A DNA stretch of 64,000 bases from an uncultured Collinsella sp. GTDB lineage: Bacteria; Actinomycetota; Coriobacteriia; Coriobacteriales; Coriobacteriaceae. Both the position numbers and the translations under genes were made by a program. Below, in pieces: positions 52,609 through 62,643 of this stretch (position 1 is its first letter; the number at the start of each line of letters is the position of its first letter). The stretch lies in NCBI GenBank assembly GCA_900549715.1, contig URPK01000003.1, forward strand, positions 62,001-126,000. The letters are read 5' to 3'. Below the pieces are notes generated by a model. The model was not told the origin of the DNA. It did not search any database and saw only the letters and a list, made by a program, of their open reading frames with translations.

Positions 52609-53475
52609 TTAATTGACAATATGCGAGCTCATATAGTCGATAAAGTGCCTCGTGGCGACAGGCATGGTGTCCCAGCTGCGCCAGGCTGCAACCACGTCAC
52701 GCGAAGGAGCATGCACGATGGGTCGTACGCGAATATCGGCCCGCATGCCCTCGACGGTACGGCGATACAGCATACTCACGCCTAGGCCCTCCTCCACCAT
52801 CGCCATGATGGTGTAGTCGTCGGTCACCTCGCTCGTCACGTGCGGTGACAGCCCATGCGCCGCAAATGCATCGAGCACCAGGCTCTGTTCGCCCTCATCC
52901 AGCAGCACAAACGGCTCGGACGCTAGGTCGGCGAGTGTCACCTTTTCCTTTGCCGCCAGCGGATGCGCGGCCGGCAACAATGCTACCAACTCGTCATGAT
53001 AGACCACGCGCTTCTCGAGCCCCGCGGTAAATCCGCGTGCCGTAAAGCAAAAGTCAACCACGCCATCGTGCACCCACTGGGCGTTGCGCGTGTAATCGCC
53101 CTGCTTGAGCGTAAAGTGAACGCCCGGGTGCAGGGCCCCAAAGTCGCGGATCACGCGCGGCAGCACGGTACGACTCACGTTGGTAAACGTCGCAATGCGA
53201 ATGTCAGTCGACGAAAGCCCCAGCAACTCCTGACGCTTGCCCTCAAGCTCGGCCTCGGCAGTTACAATCTGGCGCAGATACGGCAGATACTGTTTGCCGT
53301 CGCGCGTAAGCGATACGCCCTGCTTACCGCGCTCGATAATCGTGGTGCCCAGCTCGCGCTCGAGCGCCTTGACGGCCTGGCTCACCGCGCTTTGTGTATA
53401 GCCCAGCTCATCGGCTGCACCCTTAAGACTGCCGCGATCGACCACCATACAAACAATCTGATACCGCGATGCCAT
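52609..53475 (-). CDS. LysR-family regulator, second EamA-linked copy
   Basis: A 288-residue LysR regulator with the helix-turn-helix GSLKGAADELGYTQSAVSQAVKALERELGTT and a normal effector domain. GGAGGCACG precedes the ATG. It is divergent from an EamA transporter, 158 bases apart, just as the LysR at 12854-13711 is, and the two LysR proteins share similar effector-domain segments (MAMVEEGLGVSMLYRR here, MAMVEDGLGVSILPAL there). It probably regulates the exporter. Confidence 0.92.
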   Translation of the reverse strand: MASRYQIVCMVVDRGSLKGAADELGYTQSAVSQAVKALERELGTTIIERGKQGVSLTRDGKQYLPYLRQIVTAEAELEGKRQELLGLSSTDIRIATFTNVSRTVLPRVIRDFGALHPGVHFTLKQGDYTRNAQWVHDGVVDFCFTARGFTAGLEKRVVYHDELVALLPAAHPLAAKEKVTLADLASEPFVLLDEGEQSLVLDAFAAHGLSPHVTSEVTDDYTIMAMVEEGLGVSMLYRRTVEGMRADIRVRPIVHAPSRDVVAAWRSWDTMPVATRHFIDYMSSHIVN

Positions 53476-53633
53476 CGTGCCTCCACATCAATGCAGCCGT
53501 AAAACGTTTTGCCAGCGCTTTTTCTAGCAACATTAGTATTTCTTAATCATACTGAAGATACATTCGCTTTACTACATCCACATCTGGGAGCAGAATCCTT
53601 TTTGCGAAACCGTTCTGTAACAAAAGGAGTCCC

Positions 53634-54536
53634 ATGGATCGCAAAAAAGCAATCGCGCTCTCATTTTCCGTTCCCGTCGCATGGGGCTTTTCGTACCCCC
53701 TCATGAAGATCGGCATGGATAGCATGAACGCCACGAGCATCGTTGCGCTGCGCTGCATCATCGCCTTTGTGGCCTGTCTGCTGCTCTTCCACAAGCACGC
53801 GCTGCGTATCAACCGTGACGTGATGGTTCGCTCCGCCATCATCGGCGCCATCATGGCAACCGAGCTCACCTGTATGTGCCTGGGTTCCAGCCTCACCTCC
53901 GCCTCAACCGCCGGCTTTTTGCAGAGCCTGACGGTCGTAATCGTGCCGTTTGCCAACGCCGCCCTGCTGCGCCGCGCCCCCGAGCGCAAAGTTCTCGTCG
54001 GCACCGCCATCGTCACCTGTGGCATGCTGCTGCTCTCGGGCGCCGACTTCACCAGCCTGAACCCGGGCGCGCTCATCATGTTGCTCTCGGCCTTTGTCTA
54101 TGCCGGCCACATCATTGTGGCGAAGCGCTTTGTCGAAGATGTCGACCCGCTGGCTCTGGGCGTTTGGCAGCTGGGCTTTGGCGGCCTGTTCTCGGGCATC
54201 GCCGCATTCGTCTTTGGCGGTTTCACGCTTCCCGGCACGCCGGGCGAGGTCGTAGTCGTCGTTGCCCTCGCACTCATCTGCTCTGCCTATGGCTTTATCA
54301 CCCAGACGCTCGTGCAGCCCCACGTGCCCGCCGAGACCACCGGCTTCGCTTTCTCACTCGAACCGGTCTGCTCTGCCGTCTTCTCGTTCTTCCTGGTCGG
54401 CGAGGTCCTGAGCCCCATCGCCTTCTTTGGCGCCGCCCTCATCCTCACCGGCGTCATGGTGGCAACCGTCGAGCTTCCGCGCCTCCGTGAACATGGACAG
54501 GCCCGTATGGCAGGAGCGCCCGAGCGCGTCTCGTAG
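53634..54536 (+). CDS. EamA/DMT-family transporter, second copy
   Basis: A 300-residue inner-membrane transporter with ten hydrophobic segments in two EamA halves (ALSFSVPVAWGFSYPLMKIGMDSMN opens the first). It is of the same family as the protein at 13830-14741 but not close to it. AAAAGGAGTCCC leads into the ATG. Divergent LysR gene next to it; substrate unknown, probably an amino acid or a purine-related metabolite. Confidence 0.9.
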   Translation: MDRKKAIALSFSVPVAWGFSYPLMKIGMDSMNATSIVALRCIIAFVACLLLFHKHALRINRDVMVRSAIIGAIMATELTCMCLGSSLTSASTAGFLQSLTVVIVPFANAALLRRAPERKVLVGTAIVTCGMLLLSGADFTSLNPGALIMLLSAFVYAGHIIVAKRFVEDVDPLALGVWQLGFGGLFSGIAAFVFGGFTLPGTPGEVVVVVALALICSAYGFITQTLVQPHVPAETTGFAFSLEPVCSAVFSFFLVGEVLSPIAFFGAALILTGVMVATVELPRLREHGQARMAGAPERVS

Positions 54537-54624
54537 TCCCCACTCCTTATGCAGCCGCGGCATAAAGGTTTCCGGTGTGCCTTTACAATAGATGCCAACA
54601 GAGCATCTGCCATAAAGGAGCCCC

Positions 54625-55350
54625 ATGGACACCGCGACCCGCAACCGCAACATAGCAACTTGGTTGGGCGATGCGCCGCAGCCGGTACGTGACACTACGA
54701 ACCAGCTGCTCGAGCGCATCGCCCTTTTGCGTGCCGAGCAAACCATCTACCCGGCACAAGACGACATCCTCAATGCCCTCGTCTACACGCCGGCAGACCA
54801 AGCCAAAGTTGTCATCTTGGGTCAAGACCCCTATCACGGACCCAACCAGGCCATGGGGCTTTCGTTCTCGGTCCCCGCGACGCAAACCAAGCTGCCGCCG
54901 AGCCTGCGCAACATCTATAAGGAGCTCAATGCCGACCTGGGCTGCCCCGTTCCCGCCACGGGAGATCTAACGCCATGGGCACAGCAGGGCGTATTGCTCC
55001 TCAACACTACGCTCACCGTGCGCGAGCATGCCGCGAACTCGCACGCCAAGCTGGGCTGGAGCGCGCTCACCGACTACGTTATCGAACGCTGCTGTCAGCT
55101 GCCCCAGCCGGTAGTCTTTTTGGCATGGGGCCGCTTTGCCCAGCAGATGGTTGAGGGCAAGCTCGCCGCGACCGGCGCGGGCAAGGCAAGCGGCAAGTTC
55201 TGTCTGGCCTCCACGCACCCCTCGCCACTTTCGGCCAACCGTGCCACGGCAGAACTCCCCGCTTTTATGGGGTCGCGCCCCTTCTCGGCAGCCAATCGGC
55301 TACTCGAACAGCACGGCTCGACCCCCGTCAACTGGACTTGCCTCGGCTAA
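54625..55350 (+). CDS. ung: Uracil-DNA glycosylase
   Basis: A 241-residue family 1 uracil-DNA glycosylase, which starts base excision repair by removing uracil from DNA. GQDPYHGPNQAMGLSFSV carries the catalytic Asp and the water-activating loop, LLLNTTLTV the uracil-binding Asn, and ASTHPSPLSANRA the catalytic His with the DNA-intercalating loop. AAAGGAGCCCC precedes the ATG. Confidence 0.96.
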   Translation: MDTATRNRNIATWLGDAPQPVRDTTNQLLERIALLRAEQTIYPAQDDILNALVYTPADQAKVVILGQDPYHGPNQAMGLSFSVPATQTKLPPSLRNIYKELNADLGCPVPATGDLTPWAQQGVLLLNTTLTVREHAANSHAKLGWSALTDYVIERCCQLPQPVVFLAWGRFAQQMVEGKLAATGAGKASGKFCLASTHPSPLSANRATAELPAFMGSRPFSAANRLLEQHGSTPVNWTCLG

Positions 55351-55365
55351 AAATCGATACATCAA

Positions 55366-55400
55366 AAACGCGCCCGACGGCTTTCCATCGGGCGCGTTTC
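55366..55400. terminator. Bidirectional terminator
   Basis: AAACGCGCCCGA pairs exactly with TCGGGCGCGTTT; A and T tracts on both sides, between convergent ung and the SDR gene. Confidence 0.85.
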
Positions 55401-56081
55401 CTATTCGGGCCAAATAAATTGGGTGCGGCCGGCCTCTCCGCCATCGATCAGCAGGCTCTGCCCGGTCATAAACCGGTTGGTCACGCCCACAAAGTAGATC
55501 CACTCGGCGATCTCTTGGGCGGTGGCCCAGCGCTTAAGCGGCGTGAGCTCCATAATCTGGTTCCACAGGTGTTCGTCTTCCATCACGCAACGGTTGAGCG
55601 GCGTGATGACGCCGCCCGGGTCCACACTGTTGGCGATGGCCTGCGGCGCCAAGCGGTTTGCAAGGTTCTTGGTGTAGGCGATAACGCCGCCCTTGCTGGC
55701 GGCATAGGCGGGAAACTCCGATCCCGTATGCCCGCTCGCCGACCCCACATTGACCACGGATGTAATGGCCGGCGCCGGCTTGGCGGCAAGCCCCTCCCCC
55801 ACAAAGGCATAGCGCTCGGTCACGTTGATGGTGCTGCACAGGTTGGCGGCAATATCGTCGGCCGAATCCTGCGTGCCGGCAACGTTCACGATCACCTGGG
55901 GTTCAAGCTCGTCCGGAAACGAGTCCGGCTCGCGGACATCGACGATCAGATGGCGATAGTGCTCGTGCTCGACTGCCGCCGGCAGCAAATCAAAGCCCAC
56001 GACCTCGTGGCCCTCGTCCAAAAAACGCTGCACGCACGCGGCTCCGATACCGCCCGAGGCACCCGTGATCAAAACCCGCAT
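55401..56081 (-). CDS. Short-chain dehydrogenase/reductase
   Basis: A 226-residue classical SDR: VLITGASGGIGAACVQRFLDEG (NAD(P)-binding), VNVGSASG, the YxxxK pair in YAASKGG, and PGGVITP. The segment after the third strand is short, so the protein is below the usual 250 residues. It follows the queuosine-precursor transporter gene by nine bases, and both share one leader. Gut Actinobacteria carry SDRs acting on bile acids, but no feature here singles out a hydroxysteroid activity, so the substrate is left open. Confidence 0.85.
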   Translation of the reverse strand: MRVLITGASGGIGAACVQRFLDEGHEVVGFDLLPAAVEHEHYRHLIVDVREPDSFPDELEPQVIVNVAGTQDSADDIAANLCSTINVTERYAFVGEGLAAKPAPAITSVVNVGSASGHTGSEFPAYAASKGGVIAYTKNLANRLAPQAIANSVDPGGVITPLNRCVMEDEHLWNQIMELTPLKRWATAQEIAEWIYFVGVTNRFMTGQSLLIDGGEAGRTQFIWPE

Positions 56082-56090
56082 ACTTGCTCC

Positions 56091-56813
56091 TTAGGCGGTT
56101 GCGTGACGCTCGAGGTACTCGGCGCCCACATTCTCGCGCTCCCAGCCACGCACGACCTTGTAGCCCACGGGGCTCAGGAAGACCTCACACAGCAGCTCGG
56201 CAACAGCGCCGGTCAGCGAGCACATAAGAACCTGCACCCAGGTCCAGCCAAAGAACGTGTGGCTCACCACAATGGCAAAGACCAGGTTGTCGATAAACTG
56301 GCCAACACCCGTGGACACATAGGAGCGGAAGGCGAAGCTCGCAAAGTTATTCTTTTTGAGCATACGGCCGAGCGACTGGTTGAGCGTGGAGTTAACGACG
56401 GCAGAGACGAGCATGGCGAGCGAAGATCCAAACACCACGTACCAGGTGCCGCCGATGGTGGCGTTAAGGGCGGTGTTGACCTCGATCATGCCCGTGTCAT
56501 AGTAGGCGCCCCACATGCCGGGCGTGAGCGAGCACAGCCAAAAGCACAGGCTTACGGCCAGGTTGACCGCCAGCGCGAGGATAGAGATTTTGATGGATGC
56601 CTTGGCGCCAAAACGCTTGCAGATCATGTCCTGGCACAAAAACGAGACCCAGCTCACCACAAAGCCGCAATCGAGTGCCAGATACGGTAGGCTGATAAGC
56701 TCTTTGTTGGCCAGCAGGTTCATCATGATGACGCTCACGAAAAACAGCGAAACCGTTGCCGCGGGAATGCTCCGCAACAGGACCTTGTAGTCCTCCATGA
56801 CCTTCTTGATCAT
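56091..56813 (-). CDS. Queuosine precursor transporter (VUT/YhhQ family)
   Basis: A 240-residue membrane protein with six hydrophobic segments. LPYLALDCGFVVSWVSFLCQDMICKRFG and TGVGQFIDNLVFAIVVSHTF fit the VUT/YhhQ family, which imports 7-cyano-7-deazaguanine or preQ1 for tRNA queuosine. AAAGGAG leads into the ATG. A hairpin-tail structure resembling a preQ1-I switch stands right before it, supporting this assignment. It is first in a two-gene unit with the SDR. Confidence 0.88.
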   Translation of the reverse strand: MIKKVMEDYKVLLRSIPAATVSLFFVSVIMMNLLANKELISLPYLALDCGFVVSWVSFLCQDMICKRFGAKASIKISILALAVNLAVSLCFWLCSLTPGMWGAYYDTGMIEVNTALNATIGGTWYVVFGSSLAMLVSAVVNSTLNQSLGRMLKKNNFASFAFRSYVSTGVGQFIDNLVFAIVVSHTFFGWTWVQVLMCSLTGAVAELLCEVFLSPVGYKVVRGWERENVGAEYLERHATA

Positions 56814-56819
56814 TATGTA

Positions 56820-56869
56820 CTCCTTTGGTTTTAGGTTTAACGAGCAGGATATCGGACCCGAACTGCTCG
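56820..56869 (-). ncRNA. Probable preQ1-I riboswitch
   Basis: On the minus strand CGAGCAG (56863-56869) pairs exactly with CTGCTCG (56841-56847) over a 15-base loop starting TTC; the A-rich tail TTAAACCTAAAACC follows and leads into AAAGGAG, the ribosome binding site. Loop GGGT can pair with tail ACC to form the pseudoknot that would hide the site when preQ1 binds. The downstream gene is a queuosine precursor transporter. Confidence 0.55.
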
Positions 56870-56969
56870 GCCGCCACGGTCTTGAGGCGACGGTGGGTAT
56901 GATAGCCGCTCACGCGGCGGCAGGCAAGCAAACGGTGCGGCAGCCCCGCAGGGCCATCGCGCCGGTGCA

Positions 56970-58583
<1,614 letters not shown>

Positions 58584-58720
58584 GCGGATCCTTTCTTGCA
58601 TTGAGTGCATTACGTCGTTGTAACCGCACCATTGTAGCCGCGAAATCCCGCCATAGGGCACCTATCAGGACAAATTCATTAGCCAAGCTCGCTGTGCACC
58701 TGGCAGTCGCCTCAAGGACT

Positions 58721-59017
58721 GTCTCGATCTGTAACAGTAAGACGGGTTTTGAGCCTCTACCTGTTACAGATCAAGACAAACCGGCAGGCCCGCCGGCACA
58801 ATCTCGATTTGTAACATCTGACCGCCCAAATTGGGTCTAGCTGTTACAAATCGAGATAAACAGGAAGGCAGGGAGCCAATGTCTCAATCTGTAACATCTA
58901 GCCGCGCAAATCGACTCTTACTGTTACAGACTGAGACAAATAGGCAAGCGGGCAAATAAGATCTCGATCTGTAACAGCAGGCGACCCAAAACGGACCCAG
59001 GTGTTACAGATTGAGAT
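58721..59017. repeat. Array of eight alternating 17-bp half-sites, exact 40-bp step
   Basis: Half-sites of type GTCTCGATCTGTAACAG start at 58721, 58801, 58881 and 58961; inverted ones (CTGTTACAGATCAAGAC type) start at 58761, 58841, 58921 and 59001. Each is 17 bases and is followed by a 23-base spacer, so the step is exactly 40 and pairs form four 57-bp palindromes every 80 bases. The first base covaries within pairs (G/C, A/T, G/C, A/T). Spacers between palindromes share AAAY..GG.A.GC; loops 3, 5 and 7 share C...C..C.CAAA, and loop 1 resembles their reverse complement. No protein gene overlaps. Confidence 0.92.
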
Positions 59018-59064
59018 TGTTTTGGAGCAAGCGCGGCGCCGATGGGCTATTCCACATTTAGCTC

Positions 59065-59120
59065 TTGCATAACTGTGCATAGTGTATATATACTGTGCTT
59101 ACCGGTTATATACACGTGTA
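59065..59120 (+). promoter_or_regulatory. Promoter and operator of the YtrA-type operon
   Basis: TTGCAT (59065-59070) and TATACT (59089-59094) with an 18-base spacer form a promoter. AGTGTATATATACT (59081-59094) is nearly palindromic and covers the -10 box; GGTTATATACACGTGTAACC-like sequence (59104-59120 region) with GGTTA/TAACC ends follows. Both resemble GTGTA..TACAC sites of YtrA-type repressors. Confidence 0.55.
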
Positions 59121-59142
59121 ACCCAACAGCTAAGGAGCCGCT

Positions 59143-59523
59143 GTGGACATCATCCTATCCGATTCGAGCGATAAGCCTATCTACGAACAGATATCCTCAC
59201 AGGTCAAAGCTCAGATCCTTTCGGGCACACTCACTGCGGGAGCCAAACTCCCCAGCATCCGCGCGCTCGCGAGCGATCTTGGCGTGAGCGTCATCACCAC
59301 CAAGCGCGCCTACGCCGACCTGGAGCAGCTCGGGTTTATCTGCACCGTGCAGGGCAAGGGCTGTTTTGTCGCCGAGGGCAACCAGGAGCTCTTGCGCGAA
59401 AACCAGCTCTGCCATATCGAAGAACTGCTTGCGAAAGCGGCGAGCCAAGCCGAAGCCCTGGGCGTTACGCGCGACAAGCTGCACGAGATGCTCGACCTGA
59501 TAGCCCCCGAAACCATGCAGTAG
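59143..59523 (+). CDS. GntR-family regulator, YtrA subgroup
   Basis: A 126-residue repressor with a GntR winged helix (KPIYEQISSQVKAQILSGTLTAGAKLPSIRALASDLGVSVITTKRAYADLEQLGFI) and only a short helical tail, the hallmark of the YtrA subgroup. Such proteins repress ABC transporter operons that respond to cell-wall antibiotics or unknown peptides. The start is a GTG with AAGGAG six bases upstream. It is first in an operon with an ABC ATPase and a permease; a candidate operator covers the promoter. Confidence 0.92.
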   Translation: MDIILSDSSDKPIYEQISSQVKAQILSGTLTAGAKLPSIRALASDLGVSVITTKRAYADLEQLGFICTVQGKGCFVAEGNQELLRENQLCHIEELLAKAASQAEALGVTRDKLHEMLDLIAPETMQ

Positions 59524-59546
59524 CCATCTGCAAGAAAGGCTATACC

Positions 59547-60428
59547 ATGCAAAACCTTCTAGAACTCAAAGGCATCTCACGCCGTGTGAGCGACCGTTTT
59601 TCACTGCGAGACGTCACACTTGCCGTGGAGCCCGGCCAGATCGTTGGCTTTGTGGGCGCAAATGGCGCCGGCAAGACGACGACCATTCGCGCCGCGCTCG
59701 GGCTTATAAAGCTCGATGCCGGCGAGGCGCATCTGCTTGGACAGCGCTGCGACGCCAACGCGCCCGACGAGGCACAGCGCCACCTGCGCTCCCGCGTCGG
59801 CCTTGTCCTGGACACATGCCCCTTCCCCTCCACGCTCAAGGTGGGCCAGGTCGAGAGGCTCGTAGGCCCGGCGTACCCCACGTGGAGCTGCGAAACGTTC
59901 GCCGGATTCATCGACCGATTTGGCCTCGATCCCAAGACGAAGGTCAAGGACCTCTCCCGCGGCATGGGCATGAAGTTGCAGCTTGCCTGCGCACTCAGTC
60001 ACAATGCCAAGCTGCTCGTTTTGGACGAAGCCACCGCAGGCCTTGATCCCATGGCGCGCGAGGAACTGCTCGACGAGCTGCTTGCCTTTGTCGCCGACGG
60101 CCAGCGCAGCGTGCTGCTCTCGAGCCACATTACGTCCGACCTCGATCACACCGCCGACCGCGTCATCTGCATCGATAACGGCTCGATTGTGTTTGACCTG
60201 CCGCGCGAGGACATTACTGACCGTGCTGGCATCGCTCACTGCACTCAGGCACAGGCCGCCGAGCTTATGGCTTGCGTCGAAGACGCCCGCGCCGCCCACC
60301 ACGCCTACAGCGTGGACGTGCTCGTGCCCGACCGTCGCGAAACGCTCGAGGCCTTTCCAGAGATTCCCTGCGATCGGGCAACCATTGATGACTATCTTCG
60401 CCTCATGCTGAAAGGGGCTTCGAAATGA
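59547..60428 (+). CDS. ABC transporter ATP-binding protein, YtrB-like
   Basis: A 293-residue ABC ATPase. Walker A GFVGANGAGKTTTIRAALGL, signature LSRGMGMKLQLACALSH, Walker B LLVLDEATAGLDP and the H-loop SSHITSD are complete. It pairs with the permease that overlaps its stop and is controlled by the YtrA-type repressor. Export or sensing of a cell-envelope-active compound is likely from the operon type. Confidence 0.93.
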   Translation: MQNLLELKGISRRVSDRFSLRDVTLAVEPGQIVGFVGANGAGKTTTIRAALGLIKLDAGEAHLLGQRCDANAPDEAQRHLRSRVGLVLDTCPFPSTLKVGQVERLVGPAYPTWSCETFAGFIDRFGLDPKTKVKDLSRGMGMKLQLACALSHNAKLLVLDEATAGLDPMAREELLDELLAFVADGQRSVLLSSHITSDLDHTADRVICIDNGSIVFDLPREDITDRAGIAHCTQAQAAELMACVEDARAAHHAYSVDVLVPDRRETLEAFPEIPCDRATIDDYLRLMLKGASK

Positions 60429-61123
60429 AACGCGCCTTTATGTCCGAGCTCGCCATCGTTCGCACGCTCGCCCCGAGCATCGCGGGCGTCGGCCTGTTCA
60501 TCTTCGTCGTACTGACCCTCGCCAACGCATCGGATGGCGATTCCGGTATGAGCGCCGGCGCCTGCGCGGTCAGTGCCATGTCGCCCATCATGGTCATGAG
60601 TTCGCTGGCCGGCTTCGACAATCAAAACGGATGGGAGCGTTATCGGACGACGCTGCCCATCTCGCGCAAAGACATCATCTGTGCACGCTACCTGAGCATC
60701 ATTGCCTTCTCGGCCGTTATGACCTGCGCCGCCGCGCTTTTGAGCATCATCACCTTTCCGTTCTTCGATCACATGGGCATGCCCTCGACGGGACAGATCG
60801 TCTTTGAGACCACGATAGCCTCCGCCGCATCGATGCTCATCTCCCTCATGATGGTGTTTTTGGCACAGCCGCTGTTCTTCCGATTTGGACACATGGAGGC
60901 GCTGCGCTTTTCCGTCGGCCTGTTTGCCCTGCTCGGATGCCTTGCCATGGCCACGCTGAGCTCCTCCAACCCCATCAGCAACTGGCTCATGTCGATTGCC
61001 GGGGCAAATCCCGATCCCGCCGTCCTCGGCTGCCTGTGCGCGGGAATTGCCGCACTGGCCCTCGCGCTATTTGCACTGAGCTGCGCCATCAGCACCAGGG
61101 TCTATCGAGCGCGCGATCTGTAG
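60425..61123 (+). CDS. ABC-2 type permease
   Basis: A 232-residue membrane protein with six hydrophobic segments, of the ABC2_membrane_5 kind. LPISRKDIICARYLSIIAFS (the P-x-S-R-x-x-I/L-x-x-A-R-Y motif) is characteristic. It overlaps the ATPase gene by ATGA, so the two are translationally coupled and form one transporter. Regulated by the YtrA-type repressor upstream. Confidence 0.88.
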   Translation: MKRAFMSELAIVRTLAPSIAGVGLFIFVVLTLANASDGDSGMSAGACAVSAMSPIMVMSSLAGFDNQNGWERYRTTLPISRKDIICARYLSIIAFSAVMTCAAALLSIITFPFFDHMGMPSTGQIVFETTIASAASMLISLMMVFLAQPLFFRFGHMEALRFSVGLFALLGCLAMATLSSSNPISNWLMSIAGANPDPAVLGCLCAGIAALALALFALSCAISTRVYRARDL

Positions 61124-61213
61124 CCACGCGAGCCTCGATCCACGAAGGACGCGATCGCCGCCCCTCCCCGCAAATCCGTGGCAAACGGCATGTCCCCGGG
61201 TTGCGCTCCCGTG

Positions 61214-62518
61214 CTACTTGTGCAGCGGCTTGGGCAGCGGAATGCCTGCCGCAATGACGGCGGCGATGATCATGCAGACGATACCCTTGAGCGGGAAGCA
61301 CATAAGCAGCAGGCCCACGACCATGACGGGCTGACGCATAACGGCGCCCATCGTCGAGGCGGTGCAGACGGCGACGCAAAAGACCGGATCGGCGCCGGTA
61401 AGGATAGCGAAGCCGTAGCCCAGGCTCACGCCCGAAAAGATAACCGGGAAGAAGTGACCGCCGCGCCAACCGAGGTTGATGAGGGTGGGCGTCAGCATGG
61501 CCTTAACAAGACCGGTCGCGATAAGCACGCCGGCGGGAATGGTCAGATAGGTCTCCATGAGCACGTCGGCTTGGGTCTCGCCGGCAAACATAGTGTAGGG
61601 CAGGACCGTGCCACAGATGGCGAGCGCCAGACCGGCTAGCATGGCCTTGACGACAGGGCGCTCCCCTATGGCATGGGACAGTGCCTCGCTTGCATGCTCA
61701 GAGACAAAGTACAGCCAGCCACAGACCGTACCGGCAAGCGCCAGGGGAATAAGCCAGGCAAGCTCGAGGTTGCCCACCTGGGCGGCCTCGAACCTCGGCA
61801 TGCCCATACCGCCACCCATAAGCTGGCCGAGCAGCAGATAGGTGCCCAAGCCGCCGGCAATCGCGATGCCGTAGACCACGGTCTTTTGCGCCTTGGGCAG
61901 CTTGATGTTGATCTCGTCGGATTCGGAGTCCTCATCGTCGTCGGCGCCCTGTCCGTCAGCGCTACCGGCAAGCGGCGCCACAAAGCCAAAGACGGGCGCG
62001 GTAAAGAGCGCCGTCAACGCAGCCTGGGTGCCCAGCAGCGTGAGCTCCCTAAACTCGGCACCAAAGCGGCGCATGCGGTCGCCAACCCAGCTGCACAGGC
62101 CCGCGATGACGCCGGTCAGACCGGCTTCCGGTCCAATACTTCCGCCAAACAGCAGCGGCAGCAATGCCGCGAGCGAAAGCTTGCCCAGGTTGTCATACGG
62201 GTAGCGCCCGTCTTGCTTAACCTTAGCCATCACCTGGTTGAGGTCATCGGTCTTGGTGCCTGTCATCTTCTCGTACAGACCAATTAACAGGCCGCCCAGC
62301 AGGCAGACAAAAAACGGGTACGGCAGAAAGCCAAACGGGCCACTGGCGAGTTCGGGCGAAGAGACACCCAGCATATGCGGGACCTCGGTCCACAAATAAT
62401 CAATGCCGTGCTCCATCGCAAAGAAGAATAGCCAGACCGCGGCGCCCGCAAACGCACCGGTCACAGCCACGCTCACTAAAAACAGTGCTCGGTTTTTGGG
62501 TTTTGCAAGGTTATCCAT
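61214..62518 (-). CDS. ClC-family chloride channel or transporter
   Basis: A 434-residue membrane protein of the ClC family. Selectivity-filter segments are recognised as FGGSIGPEAGLTG (G-x-E/A-G-P region) and GWRGGHFFPVIFSGVSLG (G-x-F-x-P region). The gating glutamate position of the first segment reads GPEAG. An acidic loop (DDDEDSESDE) lies near residue 195. Whether it is a channel or H+/Cl- exchanger cannot be read. GGGAGG stands before the ATG. Single gene. Confidence 0.88.
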   Translation of the reverse strand: MDNLAKPKNRALFLVSVAVTGAFAGAAVWLFFFAMEHGIDYLWTEVPHMLGVSSPELASGPFGFLPYPFFVCLLGGLLIGLYEKMTGTKTDDLNQVMAKVKQDGRYPYDNLGKLSLAALLPLLFGGSIGPEAGLTGVIAGLCSWVGDRMRRFGAEFRELTLLGTQAALTALFTAPVFGFVAPLAGSADGQGADDDEDSESDEINIKLPKAQKTVVYGIAIAGGLGTYLLLGQLMGGGMGMPRFEAAQVGNLELAWLIPLALAGTVCGWLYFVSEHASEALSHAIGERPVVKAMLAGLALAICGTVLPYTMFAGETQADVLMETYLTIPAGVLIATGLVKAMLTPTLINLGWRGGHFFPVIFSGVSLGYGFAILTGADPVFCVAVCTASTMGAVMRQPVMVVGLLLMCFPLKGIVCMIIAAVIAAGIPLPKPLHK

Positions 62519-62643
62519 CGGGGCCTCCCGTGGTCAAAGTCGGCATAGATGCGTTTTATTGTAGAGCGAGCGTTGCCCGAACGAGCCAACCGTCTGCGCT
62601 GCAAACGGCACCATTGGGAGTCATAGTGGGGCAGGCTCAAGAC

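Noticed and set aside
55401..56081. Bile-acid hydroxysteroid dehydrogenase
   Set aside because: The SDR fold is clear, but length and substrate-region sequence give no specific support.
55338..56690. Long plus-strand frame over the SDR and transporter genes
   Set aside because: It crosses a terminator and two real genes on the opposite strand and has no recognisable domain.
58721..59017. CRISPR array
   Set aside because: Repeats alternate in direction, are only 17 bases, spacers are 23 bases and related to one another, and no cas gene is near.
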